Assembly (NCBI GenBank): GCA_023412455.1
Contig: JAEYNQ010000041.1
Coordinates: forward strand, 1 to 9,514
DNA length: 9,514 nt
From: Bacillota bacterium
GTDB lineage: Bacteria > Bacillota > Clostridia > Lachnospirales > Cellulosilyticaceae
Direction of reading: 5' to 3'
Shown: piece by piece, positions 1-6,900 of the stretch
Layout: each line of letters begins with the position of its first letter
Position numbering within the stretch: position 1 is the first letter of the stretch
Notes under the pieces: generated by a model
Told to the model about the DNA's origin: nothing
Databases searched by the model: none
The model's input: the letters and a program-made list of their open reading frames with translations, nothing else
Made by a program: the position numbers and the translations under genes

Positions 1-530
1 AATATCTTTCTTCCTGTTTCCCCTGTTACATCTGATAGCACTGTTGATACTTTCATGTTTGCATCTTGTAATATTTTGTGTATTCTATTGATTTCTCTGT
101 TCTTCTCTCCTTGTAAGCTTTTTCTTAGTCATGTCAAATCCCTTAAATCGCGTATATCTTCTGTTGGTACAAAACTCTTTTCTATCAGCCCACTTCTTAA
201 TAACTTCGCTATCCATTCTGCATCCTTTATATCCGTCTTTCTTCCTCGAACGTTTTTGATCTTCTTTGCATTAGCTACTAATAATTCTATCTCTCCTGTT
301 TCTAAAACATTCCATACAGGTTTTCAATATACTCCTATGCTCTCCATTGCAACATGTGTACATTTCATTCCTAATAAATAATCTAATAACTCCATTAATC
401 CTTTTGTAGTAGTAGAAAACTCTTTTATTTCTTTTTTAGGTTTTTTATCCAACTCACCCACTAAAACACAGGCAACAACTACATCTCTGTGTACATCTAA
501 TCCTGTACATCTTTCAATAATTGCATCCAT
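1..530 (-). pseudogene. IS110-family transposase, two in-frame stops, 3' end outside window
   Basis: This is the N-terminal part of an IS110-family (DEDD, RuvC-like) transposase/recombinase, which moves its element through a circular intermediate. Reading starts at the ATG at 528-530, preceded by AAAAGGAG seven bases upstream. The family's acidic tetrad is visible: D12 in GLDVHRD, E63 in AMESIGVY, and D100/D103 in GRKTDIKDAEW. The frame is interrupted by TGA at 324-326 (codon 69, where the family has Trp, as in GVYW-KPV) and TGA at 129-131 (codon 134, where Arg is expected in LTRLRK). No frameshift lies between them, and the reading continues in frame to the left edge (about 176 codons seen). 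Both lesions are single-base transitions (TGG to TGA, CGA to TGA), so this is a recently inactivated copy. The C-terminal Tnp20 domain with its catalytic Ser is outside the window. Family assignment is secure, and loss of function is very likely. Confidence 0.88.
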
Positions 531-656
531 AACTTTACTCCTTTTAGGTATTTAGCAGGTATATAGTAACCGATGACTAAAAAATTTCCTACGCGTACTT
601 TAAGTACAATACCTTGTTCTTTACAGTTACTACTCTCAGTTTCCTACATAATAATA
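531..656 (-). other. Upstream non-coding segment of the IS110-like element (possible left end / bridge RNA region)
   Basis: This AT-rich stretch lies between the transposase start and the hairpin at 657-695 and carries no convincing ORF. In the IS110 group of this family the non-coding end upstream of the transposase gene encodes the bridge RNA that chooses target and donor. It would therefore be expected here if this copy is of that group. What I can see is a near-perfect palindrome GTACTT-T-AAGTAC at 595-607 next to ACGCGT at 591-596, which could form a small stem. I could not fix the element's left boundary or fold a full RNA by eye, so this is a position-based inference only. Confidence 0.25.
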
Positions 657-695
657 AACGTGTCATAAGACTCATTTTTAGTCTTATGACACGTT
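657..695 (-). terminator. Strong hairpin, probable Rho-independent terminator of the Imm11/Rpn unit
   Basis: A perfect 16-bp inverted repeat (AACGTGTCATAAGACT at 657-672 with its complement at 680-695) flanks a 7-base loop. Read on the minus strand the stem is followed by TTTATTATTAT, an interrupted U-tract, and it begins 28 bases after the stop codon of the Rpn fragment. Position and orientation fit a terminator for the minus-strand genes at 724-1589. No T-run follows it on the plus strand. The stem is only moderately GC-rich, so it could instead be a structured IS or repeat end. Confidence 0.55.
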
Positions 696-723
696 CATTC
701 ACATTGTACACAGATTTAAAAAT

Positions 724-1011
724 CTATTTGCTATGTTTATCTCTTAACTCTTTTATCTTCCCTATTTCTATCCCTGTTTTTACAGCTATCATCTCATCAT
801 CTAAAACATCTAACAGTGCTATTGCTACTTCCATCTTACCTTCTATCTTTTCTTCTATCTTTTCTTCTATTTTTCCTCTTTCTATCCCAGTACTTACAAG
901 GTTAGCTCTTTCGTGAGCAGAGTATTCTCTAGCTTTATATAGTTCAATAGTCTCAGGGGCACTGCTTAAGATGTTAAGTTTTTCTTCTGTCATCTTAATT
1001 GCTGGCTTCAT
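724..1011 (-). pseudogene. C-terminal fragment of an Rpn/PD-(D/E)XK nuclease family 'transposase-like' protein
   Basis: The 95-residue reading frame resembles only the C-terminal tail of the Rpn/PDDEXK_2 (TIGR01784-type) proteins, recombination-promoting nucleases often annotated as putative transposases. Visible signs are a helical opening with ETIELYKARE, then a Lys/Glu-rich low-complexity stretch (EEKIEEKIEGK, about residues 48-59) where the family has variable repeats. After that comes a short helical end that includes LLDVLDDEMIAVKTG. The whole N-terminal nuclease domain is missing: an in-frame TAG sits directly before the ATG, and the preceding DNA belongs to the Imm11 gene. GAGGAG lies nine bases before the ATG, so a short protein could still be made, but it would lack the catalytic core. 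It is therefore best read as a gene remnant. A small stand-alone protein cannot be excluded. Confidence 0.55.
841..876. repeat. Three tandem 12-bp units inside the Rpn fragment
   Basis: The unit TTCTATCTTTTC occurs twice exactly (841-852, 853-864) and a third time with changes (865-876). It keeps the reading frame and encodes the EEKI/EKIE repeats. In-frame tandem repeats of this kind are common in the charged tail of Rpn-type proteins and are probably made by replication slippage. Confidence 0.7.
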
Positions 1012-1037
1012 CTACATCAGCTCCTCTAAAACTTCTT

Positions 1038-1589
1038 CTAATCAAATTTGTATACTTCTATAAAGTCAAATCCCTTTAAATTATTATCTTCAATGGTTTT
1101 CTTAAAGACATCATTAACGAATATATTTGTAGTGACAATTGCACCATCCAAATAGATCTTAAATATTGGTATATCCCTAACAATGTCCTTAAAAACATAC
1201 TCCGTTACATCTACAATTATATCAAAAGAAAGCTTTTTGAATTTTGATTGGCTATAGTCGATTCCATCGATTATATTTAAAATGTTAACCAAGTAATACT
1301 CCATTTTAGTTTTACAATCTATTACAGACAAAGGTTGGATATAGTCTTTAAACTTCTCAAAAAATATATCTTTTGCTCGTTGGTTAATTAATGGTATTAT
1401 CATATACCCGAAAAAAGTTGAGTTATCCCCTATCCTTATATTATCATAGGATTCTATATTTAGTGGTTTCCATTCTGCTACTCTCAACCCCTTATCAACC
1501 TTTTGCTTAATTATATCCCTATCACTTTCATCTTCTACATTAAATGACCTGTACTCATCTGGAACAGACTCTAATTTCCATATTCTCAT
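1038..1589 (-). CDS. Imm11 (DUF1629)-family immunity protein
   Basis: This is a probable cytoplasmic immunity protein of the Imm11/DUF1629 family, which protects cells against toxins of polymorphic (contact-dependent or secreted) toxin systems. The assignment rests on the overall pattern: a short start with IWKLESVP, EWKPLNIES, then LINQRAKDIF (the family's 'lvS.ra' helix), YIQPLSV, MEYYLVNILNIIDGIDYSQSK, IPIFKI, FVNDVFKKTI and a C-terminal NNLKGFDFIEV. About 180 residues is a usual length. I prefer the ATG at 1587-1589 (183 aa), because family members typically begin MxIWKL and GGGGGC lies eight bases upstream. The ATG at 1602-1604 (188 aa) has no clear ribosome binding site. No signal peptide or membrane segment is visible. 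No toxin gene is seen next to it, so it is an orphan immunity gene here. Recognised from family pattern without a database search. Confidence 0.72.
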   Translation of the reverse strand: MRIWKLESVPDEYRSFNVEDESDRDIIKQKVDKGLRVAEWKPLNIESYDNIRIGDNSTFFGYMIIPLINQRAKDIFFEKFKDYIQPLSVIDCKTKMEYYLVNILNIIDGIDYSQSKFKKLSFDIIVDVTEYVFKDIVRDIPIFKIYLDGAIVTTNIFVNDVFKKTIEDNNLKGFDFIEVYKFD

Positions 1590-1640
1590 ATTAAATGCCC
1601 CCATTACATAATTACTTAAATACTCAAACTTCGCACATAG

Positions 1641-1668
1641 ATTTTACCTATACACCTTGAAAATTCAA
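1641..1668 (-). promoter_or_regulatory. Candidate sigma-A promoter for the Imm11 gene
   Basis: On the minus strand TTGAAT (1668-1663) and TAAAAT (1646-1641) are separated by 16 bases. They match the -35 box at four of six positions and the -10 box at five of six. They lie about 50 bases before the preferred Imm11 start, in the terminal non-coding part of the IS4-like remnant, so this would be an outward-reading promoter supplied by the insertion sequence. In AT-rich DNA such matches also arise by chance. Confidence 0.3.
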
Positions 1669-1703
1669 TAGCTGGCAGTCGTTCAATTGCCATTGTTCAG
1701 AGA

Positions 1704-1953
1704 TTATGCTGCTTGAATCTTCGATCTCAGCAATACTGGAATTGCATTCATAAATGCCTCCACTAACTCATGGATTTTTTCATCTGATAACTCAGCATTA
1801 TCAGTTAACATTGTTCCGAACATTTGCACGATCCTGGGAATCCAAAGGAACAATGGCTTCTTTGATGATTCTGCTTGCAAGAATGGTTGTAAAACGGATC
1901 CAGTTGATCTGAATCATTTTCATAAAGCGATAAACAGTATCTTTTGCATACAC
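1704..1953 (-). pseudogene. Internally deleted IS4-like transposase remnant
   Basis: Two pieces of one DDE transposase are joined out of frame. The first (about 1953-1818) reads YAKDTVYRFMKMIQINWIR and then ASRIIKEAIVPLDSQDRANV, which matches the N-terminal region just before the first catalytic Asp of a common clostridial IS4-like transposase (expected next: LIIDDS). It runs into TGA at 1801-1803. The second (about 1820-1704) is in another frame and reads TMLTDNAELSDEKIHELVEA, ending RSKIQAA with TAA at 1704-1706, which resembles the C-terminal end of the same family. The whole catalytic middle and the true N-terminus are gone. The junction lies near AATGTTC at about 1815-1825. Downstream DNA to about 1655 looks like the IS right end, but no matching left inverted repeat remains. 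The remnant starts at the stop codon of the 88-residue operon gene. Family assignment is from memory of the sequence pattern. Confidence 0.7.
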
Positions 1954-2220
1954 TTACAGGGACGCTATATAAAATTCTAACTGGCTATAGGCTCTCATTA
2001 AAGCTTGTAAATCATATTCAAAGCTATTTTTTCTCTTCATTAATTCCCTTTTTAATTGCTCTAATAAGGTTTTTCCGTTTGTCATGCCATACAGCGCGTA
2101 AGCCTTTACGAGTTCATCTATTTGTTCTATGGTTACTGCATAGACACTCTGAAAACCACTTAATAGCAGATCACATAAAACTTCTTCTGTTTGCTCCACT
2201 ATAAACTCTAAATTTTCCAC
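1954..2220 (-). CDS. Small helical protein, last gene of the MoxR-VWA-SWIM operon (unknown function)
   Basis: This is an 88-residue protein I cannot assign to a named family. It appears almost wholly alpha-helical, with no signal peptide, membrane segment or metal-binding motif. It opens with an acidic helix (EFIVEQTEEVLCDLLLSG), continues through an EQIDELVKAYALYGM helix, and ends in a basic segment (LKRELMKRKN) and an aromatic tail (QLEFYIASL). The start is GTG at 2218-2220, 10 bases after AGGAGGAGG. It overlaps the end of the SWIM gene by 13 bp, so it is almost certainly co-translated and may be a small partner of the SWIM protein. Its TAA is immediately followed by IS4-like transposase sequence, so the C-terminus may have been trimmed or reshaped by that rearrangement. 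The strong start signal and tight coupling make a real gene likely. Confidence 0.72.
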   Translation of the reverse strand: MENLEFIVEQTEEVLCDLLLSGFQSVYAVTIEQIDELVKAYALYGMTNGKTLLEQLKRELMKRKNSFEYDLQALMRAYSQLEFYIASL

Positions 2221-3926
2221 TGACCCTTGTCCTCCTCCTGATGAAATAAGCAGAGTAATTCGGCTTCTAACTGATTACCTTTCACAAACACATTCCCTAG
2301 GATGGCTTTATATCCCTGATTTTCCCCTTTTTCAAGGGTACTAATCATTGGGTCCGTTATGGCATTATAAGGTAGATAAAAGAAGATGGTCTCTCCCCTT
2401 TCGTCATAAACGCTAAACTCTAGGCGCTGAGTTACTTTATTATAAATCATCTCTGAGATGTCCTCAGGTATTATGACATAGGTATTTTGTCTTGTAGCAT
2501 AGGGTTCAAAATAATCCTGCTTTTGGGCTTTAAGCTTTTCCTTAAGCTCCTCATAATGTTTTACTGCAAAAGGCAAAACATCCTCTATGGTAGTTTCTCC
2601 TACTATTTTGCCCTTGCTCTTTTTCGTTGTAGAAAGTTTACTTTCTTTAAGCACTCCCTTTTCTAGGATAACCTTACTACTCCTTATACTTTCAAATGGT
2701 AACTCTTGCTCCCATACTAAAGGTGCACTATATAAATACTCTATTGCCCTATTGAGCTTCCTATTTGAATGATGACTCCCTGGAGTATCATAACTGGTGT
2801 CTAAAGGCCTTAATGTACTCATGGTTACAATACGCCTCACCTCTTGGCAATAAAAATAGCTTGTTATGACTAAATCCTGCCTTTTAGATATAAAACACCT
2901 TGCTCCCAAACCCACAAGCTGCAGTTCATCTAGTTCCAAGCTCTCCTGCCTCAGCTGCCCTAGCAAATACCTTAGCTTAGCTTGGTCTTGCCTTTGTATT
3001 TCCATAGCCTGCAGTCTATTATAGATTCTGCAAAGTAGGTGCATCGTTCTTTTGTTTGAAAAAGCCACATTCCTAGAAAAATAATAAATGAGTTCTCCTG
3101 ATAGACTTTTTAGTTCACTAGCAAGCTCATAAAACTTGCAGCCATAGGCTTTGATATATAGTTTTTCTACTTTGCTTATGCTACGCTCTGTAAGGCTTGC
3201 TAGTCCTTTATCCATTATAAGGCTTATTTCTTGTTTAAGCAGTTGGCAACAATTATCTTCTGCTTCTCCCCATAAAAAAGCCTCTTCTATAGGATATAGC
3301 TGCCTCTTTTTTTCTTTTTGTAAATAGGCTATAAGGGCATAAAGCTTATGCTCGCAGAGGCCCTTTTCTTTACAGGAACAAATGGCCTGGTCTAAGGTGT
3401 TTTCCTTGGTAAAATAGATCGAAAACTTATCTCCTAAACTCACTGTAACAAAAGCCCCATAGTCAAAACGAATCTCACCTATATGCTCTATTTTCATGAG
3501 GGCCTGATGATATATTTTCTTTCCAAAGTACTTAGCAATTGCCTCATCTGACAAAGCCTCTAATTCAGGCAAAGCGGCTTCGCTAGGACCTCCTTTATCA
3601 GTAGCCCCACTTTGCTTATTTTCTTCGTAATAAGCTTTGCAATATAATAGAGCTGTCATGATGTGTCTACATAGACTCTGAGAAGGACAGGTACACCGAC
3701 TCTCTTGAATAGGGGCGTGCAAATTAACACAAACCCCTTCTTCTAGTTGTACTTTTAGAGCCTGCTGTTCTTCCTCCCAAGCTACTTCTATAGAAGCCTT
3801 ACTTTTTTCTAAATCCTTGTTGGCCCTATTATAAATACCTTTATTAGTAAGGGTTAATAAATAGGCTTCCGTAAGAAATGGATAAATACTCCCTATCCAA
3901 GTTATAATACGATCTTTGCAATCCAA
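2208..3926 (-). CDS. Protein with two SWIM zinc-finger motifs (YehQ-like component)
   Basis: This is a 572-residue soluble protein. SWIM fingers (CxCx(n)CxH) bind zinc and act in DNA or protein recognition. Two complete copies are visible: C78-T-C80 with C86-R-H88, and C183-S-C185 with C191-E-H193, both CxCx5CxH and each followed by a helix (IMTALLYCK, KLYALIAYL). The remaining approximately 370 residues have no motif I recognise and look helical, then mixed near the C-terminus. The start is TTG at 3924-3926, supported by AAAGGAG eight bases upstream. It overlaps the VWA gene by 25 bp and the small downstream gene by 13 bp. E. coli YehQ, also a SWIM protein, sits beside the same MoxR/DUF5682/VWA set, so this is probably the substrate- or nucleic-acid-recognition part of that system. 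The SWIM assignment is firm, the role is inferred. Confidence 0.9.
   Translation of the reverse strand: MDCKDRIITWIGSIYPFLTEAYLLTLTNKGIYNRANKDLEKSKASIEVAWEEEQQALKVQLEEGVCVNLHAPIQESRCTCPSQSLCRHIMTALLYCKAYYEENKQSGATDKGGPSEAALPELEALSDEAIAKYFGKKIYHQALMKIEHIGEIRFDYGAFVTVSLGDKFSIYFTKENTLDQAICSCKEKGLCEHKLYALIAYLQKEKKRQLYPIEEAFLWGEAEDNCCQLLKQEISLIMDKGLASLTERSISKVEKLYIKAYGCKFYELASELKSLSGELIYYFSRNVAFSNKRTMHLLCRIYNRLQAMEIQRQDQAKLRYLLGQLRQESLELDELQLVGLGARCFISKRQDLVITSYFYCQEVRRIVTMSTLRPLDTSYDTPGSHHSNRKLNRAIEYLYSAPLVWEQELPFESIRSSKVILEKGVLKESKLSTTKKSKGKIVGETTIEDVLPFAVKHYEELKEKLKAQKQDYFEPYATRQNTYVIIPEDISEMIYNKVTQRLEFSVYDERGETIFFYLPYNAITDPMISTLEKGENQGYKAILGNVFVKGNQLEAELLCLFHQEEDKGQWKI
2231..2239 (-). promoter_or_regulatory. 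Ribosome binding site deciding the GTG start of the 88-residue gene
   Basis: AGGAGGAGG on the minus strand lies 10 bases before GTG at 2218-2220 and inside the end of the SWIM coding sequence. It is the strongest reason to accept the small gene and its GTG start. Confidence 0.75.
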
Positions 3927-6900
3927 TTTGCCAACTCCTTTGGTGTAATGGCAGCTACCTGTGCACCTAAGTTGGCCATGTGCTGTGCTGCATTGCGGTC
4001 ATAGCTGCCATTCCCTTCATAATCTAAAGCTGTTAATACAAACAGATTCGCACCTGTTTCGATAATATCATGCACACGTTTGTACATAAGGTTATAGGCA
4101 TAGCCATCATAGAGGTCACTTACCAAGACCACTATGGTCTTTTGAGGCATAGTGATCTTACCTAGTACATAATCTAAGGCCTTGGAGATATGGGTTCCTC
4201 CTCCTAGCTGTATATTCATAAGAACTTCTACAGGGTCCTGCACATAGTCTGTTAAATCTACCACAGAGGTATCAAAGATAATAAGGTCTGTACGCAGCAT
4301 AGACAACCTAGAAAAAATTCCTGCCATTACAGCACTATAAATCACAGAATCCAGCATACTCCCACTTTCATCTACTGCAATAATGATATGATAGGCATTA
4401 TGCCTTCTAATACGTGAAGAAAAATAAAACTGAGTAGGAATAAGCCTATTGCTTTCTCTATGGTAGTGCTTTAGATTTTTGCGAATGGTTTTTTTGAAGT
4501 CAAAGTTTCTCATGGTACGAACCTGACTACTTTTGTAGGGATTTTTCTTGCCTTGGAAGGTTGCATCGATTTCTTTTTGCAATTGCTTTTCAAGCTCCCT
4601 CACTACCTCTTCTACGATTTTTCTAGCAGTAGCCACTACTTCCCCACTCATTTGATTTTTAAAGGACAATATGTTTTTTAGTAGTCCCATATCCGGCTGC
4701 ATCTTCTTTAAAATTTGCTCATCCATTAAAAGCTCAGTCATGTGATATTGCTCCAGTGCTTGCTTTTGCATAAGCTCTACTGTGTTACTGGGGAATAATT
4801 TTCTCACCTTATGAAGCCACTCAGGAACAGTCAGCCTAGAAGACCCTCTACCACCTTTTTTATCTTCTTCCTTCTCACGAATACCTTGTTCCTTGCTATA
4901 CTCCCTGTTATATAAAAATTCTAAGGTCTCATCAATACCTTCATAGCCTTCCTTTAAAGCAATCTCTTCCTCTGCAAAGCTTCCTAAAACAAGGCGCCAT
5001 TTATTGAGCTGTTCTTCCTTATCATAAGCTTCATTTATCTGAGTTTCCCTTCTCTTATCCTCTCTGATAGCCTCTGTTCCTGCATCTACTAGAGTAGTCC
5101 CTGCTTCTTCACTTAGAGTAGCGACCTCTATGTCCCTACCTGAACTAAGTTCATCTGCTTCTCTACTTATAGGCTGCTTTGAGGTAGCTAGCTGCTTATC
5201 TTCTTCCTTTTGCATAGTAACCAGCTTGGAAAACCACGACATAAGCAGGCTATAGCTTGCCTCATCTGCTTCTTTAACCAAGCTCCTCTCATGGGTAGCG
5301 ATAGCTTTCCCCTCTAATATACTTTGACTACTGGTCTGATAGTAACCTGCCACTTGATGGGCTATTTTATCAATTTCAAAGGGCAAGAAGTATGTAAAAG
5401 CTAGCCTCAAGTCTGGTAAGATTTCTAAAAAATCCTCTCCACTGGTTTCTCTTAATATTTCATCGATTAAAAGGAGGAGCTTAGGTTCAATAAATAGTGT
5501 ATCTTTGGCCATTTTAAAGAAGCCCTTAAGAAAGGCTGCCGACTGTTTCTTGGCCTTTTGGCTTCCCCTTAAATACCACTCCAATTTGTCCATGACTTGC
5601 TCTAGAGGCATCTCTTCACTTTTTAGTAAAATCCCACCTGCTGCTCCTACTAAAGCACTATTAGCCGTGCTTTCATGAAATAAATCCTCCAAAGCTTCTA
5701 AATAGTGTACTTCTTCTAAAAGGGAGCTTTCTTCTTGGGTTTGCTCATTCATTAAACACTCATAGACAAACTTGAACTTTTCACAAAGCTCATTTTCTTC
5801 ATCCTTTGGCGCTGCCATTATAGTAGGAACTAATACCTTCATACGATAAAGCGCTAAAGCCTGTAAGCTTTTAAAGCCTTGGCTTTCCCTTCTTTGCCTG
5901 AGTTGCATCTTTTCTGCAATAAGGCTCAGATTTCCAAAGCCCTCTGCAATACTTACAAAACTCATGTCTTCTCCTATGACTTCTTTTAAAGTAGTAGCTA
6001 ACTGTTCATAGAGCTCATCCATTCCCATCTTTTCTGCCAGGATAAGCTGTGTAGATAATGAACTGGCTGTATGATGTTCTCCTTTAATCGCCTTCGTTAA
6101 AAGGTATAGGCATGCCTCTCTTATACTGCCCCCATAAACACTTTGGTCAATTAATACCGCTTGTACTTTCGGACTATAGCGATAGCGCCAGCTCTCCCTT
6201 AGCAAAATACGGCCTATACCACTCCTATCCTCTTGCCCTTTTTCATAAGTACAAAAACCTGTCCCTAAATAAAGCATGCGATGAAAGAAATAGCTTTTTT
6301 GTCGATGTTGTTCTTTTTGATAACTATCTAGCTTCGTCTCTTTTTCTAAAGAGGTCTTAGTTTGAATACCATATTTTTTACACTGTTCTAAGAAATCTAT
6401 AACGATAGGAGGAATATTTTGGGTATCACTAATACACCCCATCTCTAAGCCCGTTAATAAATTATGAAGTGCATCAACAACTGGTTCATAGCGCAGGTTA
6501 TATTCTCCCTTTACAAAAGCACTTTTCACCGCATCAATGAGTTCAAAAACACCAGCAAAAGGTTTCTCTCTAAGCTCTGCAAGCCCTTTAGCCATATAAA
6601 AAGATTGCATTTCGTCTGTAATAGAAATAGCTTGCTTCTTTCGCATTTTCCCTGCTACACTCATGATAAAACTCAGGATGGCCTCCTCATAAGGATCTTT
6701 TTTATTCTTATCCATGCGTTCCCATACCTTTTGATAAAAATAAGGAAAAACCATACCCGCTTCATAGCCCTTATTTTGGTCACTGGCTTCAAAAGAATAG
6801 GGCATTAAATAGGTCTTGGGCATTTCTTCCGGCATATGTTTAACCTTTACTTCTTCCATACCCTTAGGGCTTTCCGTGCAGTGTTTGGCAAGGGCAACGG

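Noticed and set aside
129..326. The two in-frame TGA codons in the transposase could mean TGA encodes Trp (genetic code 4).
   Set aside because: The second TGA falls where Arg is expected, and the intact genes in the window use TGG for Trp. Decay by point mutation explains both stops better.
55..381. Plus-strand open frame of 108 codons.
   Set aside because: It lies antisense to the recognisable IS110 transposase frame and has low-complexity hydrophobic content with no family match.
841..876. Tandem 12-bp repeats considered as a CRISPR or regulatory iteron array.
   Set aside because: There are no spacers, the unit is a multiple of three and keeps the protein frame, and it encodes the charged tail repeats typical of Rpn-type proteins.
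614..916. Plus-strand open frame of 100 codons, hydrophobic and seemingly membrane-like.
   Set aside because: It is the complement of the Rpn tail and the hairpin. Its Ser/Ile/Phe-rich composition is the usual antisense shadow of a Lys/Glu-rich coding strand.
1616..1696. Small minus-strand frame starting MAIERLPAIEF in the IS right end.
   Set aside because: It is about 26 codons with no ribosome binding site and lies within non-coding IS terminal sequence. Nothing supports translation.
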